Origin: JAAYBY01 sp964465385
GTDB lineage: Bacteria; Bacillota; Clostridia; Saccharofermentanales; UBA5734
Assembly (NCBI GenBank): GCA_964465385.1
Contig: CAYXIM010000036.1
Span: 1-17,589, forward strand
Direction of reading: 5' to 3'
Length of the DNA: 17,589 bases
In this document: positions 1 to 7,416 of the stretch, one piece after another
How positions within the stretch are numbered: position 1 is the stretch's first letter
Layout of the letters: each line of letters opens with the position of its first letter
Program-made: the position numbers and the translations under genes
Notes under the pieces: generated by a model
Told to the model about the DNA's origin: nothing
The model's input: only the letters and a program-made list of their open reading frames with translations
Database searches by the model: none

Positions 1-1230
1 GGGCTTGAACACATGCCCCGGGTCGATGCGGTCTTGTTGAGCTTGCACGGGGCCATGGTGACCGAGTCCAGCGGCGATGGGGAGGGTGATTTGCTGGGCG
101 CTATCCGCAAGCACCTTGGCCCGTCTGTCCCCATCGTGGCAACCCTGGACCTGCATGCCAACGTGTCACCTCACATGGCGCGTGAGGCGGATGTTCTGAT
201 TGCTTATGAAGCGTATCCTCACGTGGACATGTACGAGCGCGGCCATGAGGCTGCCCGGCTGCTCCTGGGCATGCTGCGCGGGACGCAAACCCCCCAGATG
301 GCCTGTGTGCACCTGCCTTTGATTATTCCCGCCTTGACCACCTTGGAAGCGCCCATGAGCCGCTACCTGACCTTGATCCAGCAGATGAAAAAACGGCCCG
401 GCGTGTTGTCAGTTTCCCTGGCCCATGGGTTTTTGTGTGCCGATACACCGGCCTTGGGCGCAACGGCCATTGCTGTGGCCGCAAACCGTCAAGCAGCTGA
501 AAAGCTGGCCGCTGAATTGGCCCGTGCGGTCTGGGCAGACCGGCAAGAACTGCGAAACCCCACCGCGACCTTGGATCAGGCGCTGGACCTGGCCCGCCAG
601 ACCCAAACAGGGCCTGTGGTGTTTGCCGATGTCACCGATAACCCGGGTGGTGGCGGGCCTGGCGATGGCACCCACATCCTGCGGCGCTTGATTGATGAAA
701 ACTGCCAGGGGGTGGCTTTTGCCCTGATCACAGATCCACAGGCGGTCGAAGCTGTGCACCAGGCAGGAGTTGGCGCCTTGCTGGACCTCAAGCTGGGTGG
801 CCTGGTCCAGCCGGACCTTTTGGGCGCACCCATCCGGTGCCAGGCGCGGGTGCGCCTGCTCAGCGATGGCACCTACCAAAACCGGGGACCCATGAGCGCG
901 GGCGTCACGGTCCGTCTGGGTAAAAGCGCGGTCGTGGAGATTGGTGGCATCCAGGTGATCCTGGCCGCCCGGCGGACGCAGCCGTATGACACAGCGCTTT
1001 TTTACGCGCACGGGATCGACCCCACCCGGCAAAAAATCCTGGTGCTCAAGTCCACCCACCACTACAAAGCGGCTTTTGGCCCGATCGCAAAAAGATTGAT
1101 TGCTGTGGAGGTTCCCGGCCTGATGCCCCAGGACCCGATGCGAATCCCCTACCACAAGATTCGCCGCCCCCTCTATCCATTGGATCCAGACCTGGTCTGG
1201 GCACCCGAAACCGGTGTTAGTGTAAAGTAA
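1..1230 (+). CDS. M81 family metallopeptidase (MlrC-like), 5'-truncated by window edge
   Basis: The reading frame is open to base 1 and the first visible Met (base 13) is internal, so this is a partial gene. About 409 residues are visible, and the family is usually near 480-500, so roughly the first 80-90 are missing. MlrC-type proteins are zinc-dependent hydrolases named for cleaving linearised microcystin; most bacterial members have unknown natural substrates. Numbering from the Met at base 13, the M81 signature is clear: SLHGAM at 10-15, DLHAN with Asp46 and His48, and YPHVDMYERG with His70. Asp46/His48/His70 are the likely zinc ligands. A C-terminal MlrC domain starts near residue 200 with the conserved DVTDNPGGGGPGDGTH stretch. 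No signal peptide can be judged. It ends 92 bp before the IS transposase start, and I see no strong terminator after it, so the insertion may separate it from a former operon partner (the ceramidase-like gene). Family call is firm; substrate unknown. Confidence 0.9.
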   Translation, partial: GLEHMPRVDAVLLSLHGAMVTESSGDGEGDLLGAIRKHLGPSVPIVATLDLHANVSPHMAREADVLIAYEAYPHVDMYERGHEAARLLLGMLRGTQTPQMACVHLPLIIPALTTLEAPMSRYLTLIQQMKKRPGVLSVSLAHGFLCADTPALGATAIAVAANRQAAEKLAAELARAVWADRQELRNPTATLDQALDLARQTQTGPVVFADVTDNPGGGGPGDGTHILRRLIDENCQGVAFALITDPQAVEAVHQAGVGALLDLKLGGLVQPDLLGAPIRCQARVRLLSDGTYQNRGPMSAGVTVRLGKSAVVEIGGIQVILAARRTQPYDTALFYAHGIDPTRQKILVLKSTHHYKAAFGPIAKRLIAVEVPGLMPQDPMRIPYHKIRRPLYPLDPDLVWAPETGVSVK

Positions 1231-1322
1231 TTCTCGGTTGGAAAAAGAAGAAGAAACCTCCCGTGTGGTAAACTGTGTAGCAGTTAAAACCCACAAAAAA
1301 CCAACGACAGGAGATTTCTTCA

Positions 1323-2767
1323 ATGGGTAGTATACAACAGATTGCAGAACAGTTCATCAACCAAATTTTGGACATTGACTTCACCCGGGGCCTGACAGAA
1401 GGCCTGCAAGAGGCCAGCCACACAGCAAAGGCCTTCGTCTGCCGTGTGGCTGAAGAAAAGCTTATGGAAATCGACCAGACCTTGTTTGAAAACCCCAGCT
1501 TGCGTCAAGGCTGGGTGGTTGAGCATAAAGATGTACCCCGGGATCTATTGTCCGAACATGGCCTGCTTCAGTTTAGCCGCCGCTACTACCGCAACAAGCA
1601 GACAGGCCTTCGTCGCTACCTGGTGGATGACCTTGTGGGTCTGGATCCCTATGAGCGGGTGGAAAAAGGTCTTTCAGTCAAGCTGTGCCAGTCTGCAGTC
1701 TATAGCTCCTACCAGCAGAGTGCAAAGGCTTGTTGTGACAACCAGGTGAGTCGGCAGACGGTCATGAATAAGACACGCCAGGTCACAGGCTGCAAACTGG
1801 ATCCTGTGCCCCAACGGCCGGATGTGCCCATCATCCACATCCAGGCAGATGAGGATCATGTGGCTTTGCAGACAGGTGGAAAGGACACCATCGTCAAGCT
1901 GGCAGCCATCCATGAACCGGCCATAAAGGTGGGCAAGGACCGCTGGCAGCTGCCACAGCGGCATTTACTGACCAGCTGCAACAAGGAGGCTGTTGAAGAG
2001 TTCTGGCTGCGTGTGGCCCATGCCATCTACGAGCGCTATGGAGACCGTGATGACCTCAAGGTGTACATTCACGGAGATGGTGCGGCCTGGATCAAGACGG
2101 GTCTTGATTGGATCAAAAACAGCCGCTTTGTGCTGGACCGGTTCCATTTCATCCAGTACCTGAATGCGGTTGTGGGACAGCATTCAAATTACCGCCAGTA
2201 CATCATGGAACAACTGGTAGCAGGGAATCGTTTAAAGATTGTGCACATGGTGGAAGCGATCATGGGAAGTGATTTGTGCAGTGAGTAGGCAGGAAACAGG
2301 AAAGGCGTTTTTGAGTTACCTGCGCAATAACTGGAACGGGATCCAGATTTGGTATGACCCAAGTGAGCAAGCAGGTGGCAGCTGTGCAGAGGGCTTGGTT
2401 AGCCATGTCTTATCCAGCCGCTTGTCCAGCAGGCCTTTGGGCTGGAGCAGGACGGGTCTTGAGACGATCAGTCGCTTGCGGGTCCATGTGCTCAACGGTG
2501 GCTGTATCGAGCCCGGAAACGTAAGTGTGGGGCGCGAGCGAGCAATCCGTCCGACCAGGACGTTGAGGGAACGGCTTTCTTTCGAGGGGTACGACGAATC
2601 CAGGCCGCTTCAGACCAGCCACAGGTCCAGTGCCCAGTATCGCTTGTACAAGGCCATCACAGAAGGGGGCCTTGCAGTATGATCCGAACAAGGGGAGTTT
2701 GCTTCTGGCTCAAACCGAGAACAAGTTGACACTGTCGAAACCGGTGAATGAATTGACAAGCTTTTAG
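1323..2767 (+). pseudogene. ISLre2 family (UPF0236-type) transposase, two frameshifts
   Basis: The gene begins at ATG 1323 behind AGGAG (9-base spacing). Frame 3 runs to a stop at 2288; the family sequence then continues in frame 1 (CAVSRQETGKAFLSYLRNNW, then SCAEGLVSHVLSSRLSSRPL) and, past about 2589, in frame 2 (TTNPGRFRPATGPVPSIA through KPVNELTSF) to TAG at 2765-2767. Removing one G from GGG at 2264-2266 and one from GGGG at 2586-2589 restores a single frame of exactly 1443 bases, 480 residues, a normal length for the family. Candidate acidic catalytic residues are Asp176 (IQADEDHVAL), Asp252 (IHGDGAAWIK) and the Glu of SCAEG encoded at 2389-2391; calling these the DDE triad is inference. 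As read, the product would be truncated at 321 residues, after the second Asp and before the Glu, so it is probably inactive. True mutations and sequencing errors in G runs cannot be told apart here. Confidence 0.88.
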
Positions 2768-2782
2768 GCAGGTGCGTATACT
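2753..2782 (+). promoter_or_regulatory. Outward-facing sigma70-type promoter at the IS 3' end
   Basis: A perfect -35 TTGACA (2753-2758) lies inside the last codons of the transposase. It is followed after 18 bases by TATACT (2777-2782), which starts nine bases past the transposase stop. Expected start of transcription is near 2789, giving a leader of about 135 bases to the ceramidase-like gene. The leader holds an inverted repeat, AAGGGTGG (2835-2842) with CCACCCTT (2868-2875). This is the best promoter match in the window for the downstream gene. Confidence 0.65.
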
Positions 2783-2925
2783 TTATGTGGCTTCTCATGT
2801 GGCACCCTCCAATGAGGGGGTTTGTGACAGAGAGAAGGGTGGGCGCAACGGCGTTTTAGGCTGGCCGCCACCCTTGAACAGATTGTGTGCCCTTGCGGCA
2901 CAAGCAAGGAAAGGATCTTTGGCTT

Positions 2926-4419
2926 ATGGACAAACAGATGCTCATTGGCTGGTCGGAAATCGACCTGACCCCCGACAAACCGGTTTATCTGGCGGGACAG
3001 TTTGCAGAACGGATCTCTGATTATGTGGAGACCCCCATCTATGCAACATCCCTGGCGATTGATACCGGTTCAGACCAACTGGTTTTGTGCGCCTGCGACA
3101 TCGTATCGGTCAGCGCTGCACTGACCCGTGAGGTGCGCAGCCGCCTGGCTGCCAAGCAGCCGGATCTTGACCCCAAGAAAGTGATCTTGGCGGCAACCCA
3201 CACCCACACCTCTATCCTTTATGCCAACCGCGGCAGCTCGTCTGGCAGCACCCTGGAGGTGTTGAAAAGCTACCTGCCACCGGAAAAACAATACGTCACC
3301 CAGGTGGCCGAAAAAAACAAAGAAAACGTCATGGATCCTGAAGAGGCCTTCACTTATCTGGCAGACCGCATTGAGGCATCGGTTCTGCAGGCCTGGCAAA
3401 ACCGCCAGGCTGGATCGGTCATCAACGCCTTTGGCCGGGCTGTGGTTGGCCACTGCCGCCGTGTGGGTTATGATGACGGGACCGCCAGGATGTGGGGGGA
3501 CACCAACCTGGCCAACTTTGACGCCTTGGAAGGCGGCAATGACTCCGGCGTGGAGCTGATTTATGTCTTCGATGACCAGCAAAAACTCAGCGGGGTTGTG
3601 GCAAACATCGCCTGCCCGGCCCAAACTGTTCAGCATCGCACCTTCATTTCATCGGATTTCTGGGGCAAAACGCGCAAACTCCTCCAAGAGCGCTTTGGTC
3701 AGGACATCCGTTTGCTGGCCCTGTGTGGGGCTGCCGGAGACCAGTGCCCGGTCGACATGATCCGCTGGGTCCAGCCAGCATCACCCGTTAACGACCCCAA
3801 CATCGAGCGGGGGGATGTCCTCAAACGAAAAGCCGATCCGTCCATGTTTGATATTGAAGGCTCCTGGACGGCCGGCAGGCGCGTCTACAACGAAATCGTC
3901 TCTGTCTATGAAGGCCTGGACCTGGATGAGCGCCAGGAAGCCCCCGTGCTCAAGCACGTGGTGGAATGGGTGGAGCTGCCGGTGCGCAAGGTCACCATGA
4001 CCGAGCACCGGGAGGCCGACCGCCTGCTCAAGGATTATATCCGCAACACCGACCGTGCCTTTGATTACAATGACAATGCCCAGATGCACCTGTATGCCGG
4101 GACCATTGCCCGCTACCAATACCAGCAGGACCACCACCTGCATCCGACGGAAGTGCATGTCGTGCGCCTGGGTTCCTTTGCCCTGGCGACCAATCCGTTT
4201 GAACTGTTCTTAAACTATGGCAACCAGATGAAAGCCAGGAGCGTTGCCGAGCAGACCTTCTTGGTCCAGCTGGCCTGTGACTCCATCGGCTACCTGCCGA
4301 CCCAGAAGGCCGAATCTGGCAGCCACTACTCGGCTTATGTCAGCAGTGGCATCACCGGACACCAGGGGGGCGACTTGCTGGTGCGCAAGACCCTGGACCT
4401 GATCAGCAAACTCTTCTGA
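2926..4419 (+). CDS. Neutral/alkaline ceramidase-like hydrolase
   Basis: A 497-residue protein related to the N-terminal domain of neutral/alkaline non-lysosomal ceramidases (PF04734), which are zinc amidases. Visible family features: an N-terminal IGWSEIDLTPDKPVYLAG segment, the ATHTHTS metal-site motif near residues 89-95, CPAQTVQHRTFISSDFWGKT near 227-246 (the region holding a second metal ligand in ceramidases), and CGAAGDQCP near 266-274. No signal peptide is seen, so it is probably cytoplasmic, unlike secreted true ceramidases, and it is shorter than those enzymes (about 650 or more). It likely acts on some other amide or ester. I chose ATG 2926 because AAGGAAAGG lies about 10 bases upstream; an in-frame GTG at 2887 has no such site, and ATG 2938 is a second possibility. 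It follows the IS and its probable outward promoter and ends before a strong terminator. Superfamily call is good; substrate is unknown. Confidence 0.82.
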   Translation: MDKQMLIGWSEIDLTPDKPVYLAGQFAERISDYVETPIYATSLAIDTGSDQLVLCACDIVSVSAALTREVRSRLAAKQPDLDPKKVILAATHTHTSILYANRGSSSGSTLEVLKSYLPPEKQYVTQVAEKNKENVMDPEEAFTYLADRIEASVLQAWQNRQAGSVINAFGRAVVGHCRRVGYDDGTARMWGDTNLANFDALEGGNDSGVELIYVFDDQQKLSGVVANIACPAQTVQHRTFISSDFWGKTRKLLQERFGQDIRLLALCGAAGDQCPVDMIRWVQPASPVNDPNIERGDVLKRKADPSMFDIEGSWTAGRRVYNEIVSVYEGLDLDERQEAPVLKHVVEWVELPVRKVTMTEHREADRLLKDYIRNTDRAFDYNDNAQMHLYAGTIARYQYQQDHHLHPTEVHVVRLGSFALATNPFELFLNYGNQMKARSVAEQTFLVQLACDSIGYLPTQKAESGSHYSAYVSSGITGHQGGDLLVRKTLDLISKLF

Positions 4420-4441
4420 TCGGCCCAGCAGCCAACAGCTC

Positions 4442-4486
4442 AAAGGCCGTCTCTTGACACCGTTTGTGTCGCGAGACGGCCTTTTT
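4442..4486 (+). terminator. Composite rho-independent terminator
   Basis: A 12-bp perfect stem (AAAGGCCGTCTC 4442-4453 with GAGACGGCCTTT 4473-4484) encloses a second 5-bp stem (GACAC 4456-4460 with GTGTC 4466-4470) and is followed by a T run ending at 4486. It lies between the ceramidase-like gene and the converging oxidoreductase gene. The + strand version has the longer T run; the minus strand reads only TTT after the stem, so it may stop both but mainly the + strand gene. Confidence 0.9.
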
Positions 4487-4509
4487 GATGGCTTGGAGTT
4501 GACCTGTGC

Positions 4510-5889
4510 TTACAGGTCTGCCAGGTCCAGCAGGGCCCCGTTGGCACGCAAGGTTTGGCGCAGGTGGTCCAGGTCCAGGTCCAGTGGGTGGGCCGCCTGG
4601 TTTTGCACCAGCTGTGCGGCGGCGGTGCCGGCAGCTTGGCCGGTGGCCATGGCCGTGGCCATGATACGGGTCGACCCATGGGCTTCGTGACTGGCTGACA
4701 GGCAGCGGCCGGCAAGCAAGAGGTTGCGTGAACCCTTGGGGACCAGGGCCCGATAGGGGATGCCATAGGAGCCCCCGCCCTTGAGAAAGACAAACTGGGT
4801 GGGCCCGCCCAGCGGGTCGTGGATATCGATGGGGTAGGCGCCGCGCGCAATGTTGTCTTCAAACTCACGGCAGGAAACCACGTCGTCGCGGGTCAGGACC
4901 AGCTCCCCGATGATGTTTCGCGATTCTCGAATGCCGACCTGTGGGGCGATATAGCCGACCAGGGCCCGCTCAAAACCGGCAATGTTACGGCGCATGGCCC
5001 CGACCACGTCAAGCAGCTGGTGACGCTGCGACCACTCGGCATGGACCAGGTCTTCGTTGACAGAGCCGTCGATGCCCGTCGTGCGGGTCATGTTCAAGGA
5101 TACGCTGCCCTCGCGGGCCGACACGGCGGTGAAGGTCAATGCGCGCTGGTCTTTCCAGGGATGCATGTGGCCGGCCACGTGAATGATGCCTGGCCGGTCG
5201 CTACCACATTTTTTGCCGTGGATCAGGCGGGTGTGCCAGGTCTGCCAACCGGAAAAACCCGTCTCACGTGACATGGCGGCAACCATGGCATCCAGATCAA
5301 CGGCGCACAGGGTGAAGATGAGGGAGGCATTTTGCATGCGCATGGCCGCATCCCCTTTGCGGCTGGCGAAGCCGGCGGCAGCCGCCAGCAGGCCGTCTCC
5401 ACTTGCATCAATATAAACGTGGGCGCTCAGTTCTTTTTTCCCGTCCTGGTTGACCACTTCAATGTGTTTGATGACCTGGTCTTCAACGCTCACCTGGGCT
5501 AACAGGGTGTGGCACAGGCAGCGCACACCTGCTTCGGTCAACAGATCCATGGCGGCAACAGCGTAGGCTTCCGGATCATAAGGGGTCAGGGCAAATTGCT
5601 GGGGGTCGTCTGGGTCGGTTCGCCAGACACCACCCGTGCAATGTCCGGGAGAGCCGCCCAGGCGGACCATGCGGTCAACCAGTTCCTGGGGCAGGCCGCC
5701 CACCACCTGTTTTCCCTGGCCGGAAAAGAAAGCAAGAAAAGGGATGCCGTGGCTGGCCACGCCACCAGGGTAGCCGTATTTCTCCACCAGGAGGGTTCTG
5801 GCCCCGGTTCTGGCAGCAGCCACCGCAGCGATGACGCCTGCCGTTCCGCCTCCGACAACCACCACGTCCCAAGTGTGATCTTGATGCAT
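4510..5889 (-). CDS. FAD-dependent oxidoreductase (FAD_oxidored family)
   Basis: A 459-residue flavoprotein. The N-terminus is a Rossmann fold for FAD: DVVVVGGGTAGVIAAVAAAR with G13-x-G15-x-x-G18 and the ribose-binding acid Glu36 (LLVEK). The middle has IDASGDGLLAAAAGF, and the C-terminal part has NLLLAGRCLSASHEAHGSTR followed by ATGQAAGTAA, the second FAD contact typical of PF12831 proteins. Members oxidise or reduce small organic substrates, often sugar- or polyol-derived, but substrates are mostly unknown. No signal peptide; cytoplasmic. Start ATG 5889 is set by AGGAGG five bases upstream. It is the second gene of an operon: the amidohydrolase stop TGA (5900-5902) is 10 bases away and overlaps the start of this gene's ribosome site, so translation is probably coupled. 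Family call is strong. Confidence 0.92.
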   Translation of the reverse strand: MHQDHTWDVVVVGGGTAGVIAAVAAARTGARTLLVEKYGYPGGVASHGIPFLAFFSGQGKQVVGGLPQELVDRMVRLGGSPGHCTGGVWRTDPDDPQQFALTPYDPEAYAVAAMDLLTEAGVRCLCHTLLAQVSVEDQVIKHIEVVNQDGKKELSAHVYIDASGDGLLAAAAGFASRKGDAAMRMQNASLIFTLCAVDLDAMVAAMSRETGFSGWQTWHTRLIHGKKCGSDRPGIIHVAGHMHPWKDQRALTFTAVSAREGSVSLNMTRTTGIDGSVNEDLVHAEWSQRHQLLDVVGAMRRNIAGFERALVGYIAPQVGIRESRNIIGELVLTRDDVVSCREFEDNIARGAYPIDIHDPLGGPTQFVFLKGGGSYGIPYRALVPKGSRNLLLAGRCLSASHEAHGSTRIMATAMATGQAAGTAAAQLVQNQAAHPLDLDLDHLRQTLRANGALLDLADL

Positions 5890-5899
5890 GTTTTCCTCC

Positions 5900-7120
5900 T
5901 CAGTTTTGAATCAACCAATGGGGGTCAACATGGACCCCGTCTTTAAACACGGCCTCAACACAACGCAGGTGCTCGAGGTTTTCCAAGGGGTTTTTGCCAA
6001 GCAGCAGCAGGTCGGCCGCCTGGCCGACGGCCAGAAAACCACGCTCCTGCTCCAGCCCGCAGATGCGAGAGGCATTGCTGGTGGCTGCCCGCAGGCAGCC
6101 TGTAAGAGACAAGCCGCAAGCCTGAAGCAGCCCCAGTTCTGTGACAACATCTCCAACGGTATCGGTGCCGCAGCCGATGAGGATCTTGCGTGTTGCGGCT
6201 TTGCGGATGCTGTCTTTGAGCGGGTCAACAACCCGCCTCATCATGAGTGCAGCCAAAGCCGGATCTCCGTGGGCCTGTTCCCGCTGGGCAACCGCCTGGA
6301 TGCCGGACACGGTTGGCACATAGGCCACGGCTTTTTCTTCCATGAGATCCAGGGCCTCTTCGGTCAGGTTGACCCCATGTTCAATGCAGTCGATGCCAGC
6401 CTCGAGGGCCTTGATAACAGAAGCGGCACCCATGGCATGGACGGTCGTCTTTTTTCCGCGGTTGTGTGCTTCACGCACACTGGCGGCCAGCTCATCGCTT
6501 CCCAGTTCAACCCAGTCCGGGTCTTCGTGTTCGGGCATGCCGCCGATGCCGCCGCTGGCCATAAGCTTGATGAAATCCGCCCCGGCCTTGATTTCAGCTC
6601 GGGTCGCCTGGCGCACGGCCTGGGGACCGTCCACTTCGACAGCGCCCTGATAGCGGTGGGTTTCATGGCCGCCCGTTGCTGCAATGCCAAACCCGCAGGC
6701 CAGGACCGTCGGGCCCTGAATGAGGCCATCCGCGATCAGCTGGCGCAAGGCGATGTTGATTCTGTTTTTGGAGCCGCAGTCCCGCAGGGTTGTGACGCCA
6801 GCGGCCAGCTCCCGCCAGGCATTTTTGACAGCCCAGACGATCCGGTGGGTGTCCGGGGCATTTTCAACAGCTGGCGCCCCGGCCCGGAAGGGGCCACCCC
6901 GGTTTTTCAAAGCCAGGTGTCGGCGCTGGATATGAACGTGCAGGTTAAACAGGCCCGGCAAGAGCGTCAAGCCGGATGCATCCAGCACCTGGTCTGCCGC
7001 AGGCGGTGCCTGCGACCCGATGGCTGCAATGCGACCTGCCTCGATGAGCAGCCAACTATTTTCAAGCACCAGCTCTTGTTCTGGATCGATGATACGTGCG
7101 TTGTTGATCAGCAATGACAT
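5900..7120 (-). CDS. Metal-dependent amidohydrolase (imidazolonepropionase/prolidase-like)
   Basis: A 406-residue member of the amidohydrolase superfamily, enzymes that hydrolyse amide or C-N bonds with one or two metals in a TIM barrel. The expected ligands can be placed: His61 and His63 in PGLFNLHVH, Lys185 in ADFIKLMASGG (the position carboxylated in binuclear members), His228 in TVHAMG, His248 in DCIEHG, and Asp320 in GCGTDT. The N-terminal 50 residues form the small beta-sandwich domain. The usual Asp before the HxH motif is Asn59 here. No signal peptide; cytoplasmic. Start ATG 7120 is preceded by AGGAG with eight-base spacing. It is first in an operon with the FAD oxidoreductase and is transcribed away from the ABC importer operon from a shared regulatory region. 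It could be a dipeptidase, imidazolonepropionase-like enzyme or another amidase; I cannot choose. Confidence 0.9.
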   Translation of the reverse strand: MSLLINNARIIDPEQELVLENSWLLIEAGRIAAIGSQAPPAADQVLDASGLTLLPGLFNLHVHIQRRHLALKNRGGPFRAGAPAVENAPDTHRIVWAVKNAWRELAAGVTTLRDCGSKNRINIALRQLIADGLIQGPTVLACGFGIAATGGHETHRYQGAVEVDGPQAVRQATRAEIKAGADFIKLMASGGIGGMPEHEDPDWVELGSDELAASVREAHNRGKKTTVHAMGAASVIKALEAGIDCIEHGVNLTEEALDLMEEKAVAYVPTVSGIQAVAQREQAHGDPALAALMMRRVVDPLKDSIRKAATRKILIGCGTDTVGDVVTELGLLQACGLSLTGCLRAATSNASRICGLEQERGFLAVGQAADLLLLGKNPLENLEHLRCVEAVFKDGVHVDPHWLIQN

Positions 7121-7152
7121 GGGTGTTTCTCCTGTATTCAGTCCTGGTTTCC

Positions 7153-7181
7153 ATTATAGGGAAGAGCCGTGGCTTTGAAAA
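7153..7181 (-). promoter_or_regulatory. Promoter for the amidohydrolase-oxidoreductase operon
   Basis: On the minus strand a perfect -10 TATAAT (7158-7153) is preceded, 17 bases upstream, by TTTTCA (7181-7176), four of six matches to the -35 consensus. The start of transcription would be near 7147, giving a short leader of about 26 bases containing the ribosome site. A 12-bp perfect palindrome lies just upstream at 7190-7201. Confidence 0.6.
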
Positions 7182-7189
7182 GAAAAGGC

Positions 7190-7201
7190 AGCCGGCCGGC
7201 T
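7190..7201. promoter_or_regulatory. 12-bp palindrome AGCCGGCCGGCT, possible operator
   Basis: A perfect dyad eight bases upstream of the -35 of the minus-strand promoter, within the divergent intergenic region. Its place suits an activator or repressor site, but a G+C-rich palindrome of this length can occur by chance and no second copy was seen. Confidence 0.3.
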
Positions 7202-7274
7202 TTCAGATCTGTCATCCGGCCTGAGCGTTTGTTTGAGCTTTGTTCATGGAAAAATTGCATCTTTTTAACATGAA

Positions 7275-7303
7275 TTGCGCGACTTATCCTTATGTGTTAA
7301 AAT
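7275..7303 (+). promoter_or_regulatory. Promoter for the ABC importer operon
   Basis: TTGCGC (7275-7280), a 17-base spacer and TAAAAT (7298-7303) form a reasonable sigma70-type promoter. Transcription would begin near 7310, leaving a leader of about 107 bases before the binding-protein gene. The inverted repeat at 7317-7333 would lie just inside the transcript. Confidence 0.55.
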
Positions 7304-7316
7304 AAGCCCGGATTAC

Positions 7317-7333
7317 TTGTGCTGGTTGCACAA
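7317..7333. promoter_or_regulatory. Inverted repeat TTGTGC-N5-GCACAA, candidate operator
   Basis: A perfect 6+6 dyad with a 5-base centre sits about 7 bases downstream of the predicted transcription start of the importer operon. A repressor bound here would block transcription. No regulator gene is encoded in the window, so the binding protein is unknown; a LacI-type or CcpA-type protein is one possibility, but the odd spacing is not diagnostic. Confidence 0.45.
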
Positions 7334-7416
7334 AAGGATCCATTTGTTAATCAGGATGTCTCTGCTCCCTGCCGAACGGGGGGCAGAACAATAAAAAGAA
7401 GGAGAGAGGAAACATT

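Larger units (their letters stand above)
1254..2823 (+). mobile_element. ISLre2-family insertion sequence (ends tentative)
   Basis: The element is defined by its transposase remnant, which spans 1323-2767. The outer ends are a guess: 1254-1268 reads AAACCTCCCGTGTGG and the reverse complement of 2809-2823 reads AAACCCCCTCATTGG, identical at 10 of 15 positions and starting with the same AAACC. That gives an element of about 1.57 kb, which fits this family, but I could not find a matching target-site duplication beside these ends, so the limits may be off by tens of bases. The element separates the M81 peptidase gene from the ceramidase-like gene. Confidence 0.55.

Noticed and set aside
409..1323. 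A 304-codon open frame on the minus strand opposite the M81 peptidase gene
   Set aside because: The + strand has clear M81 motifs; the minus product is compositionally odd and family-less.
2239..2288. Programmed frameshifting in the transposase
   Set aside because: The ISLre2 family normally has a single frame, there is no slippery heptamer or downstream structure I can see, and a second independent shift occurs at 2586-2589. Mutation or sequencing error fits better.
1243..2832. Target-site duplication flanking the insertion sequence
   Set aside because: Bases beside the tentative ends (AAGAAGAAG on the left, GTGACAGAG on the right) do not match, so no duplication can be claimed.
2926..4419. 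True secreted ceramidase acting on sphingolipid
   Set aside because: No signal peptide, shorter than the known enzymes, and found in a metabolic transporter setting. Only membership of the superfamily is supported.
5888..7117. A 409-codon open frame on the + strand opposite the amidohydrolase gene
   Set aside because: It mirrors nearly the whole of a well-supported gene with all metal ligands in place. Its protein has no recognisable family pattern and it begins and ends with the real gene, as expected of a codon-bias shadow.
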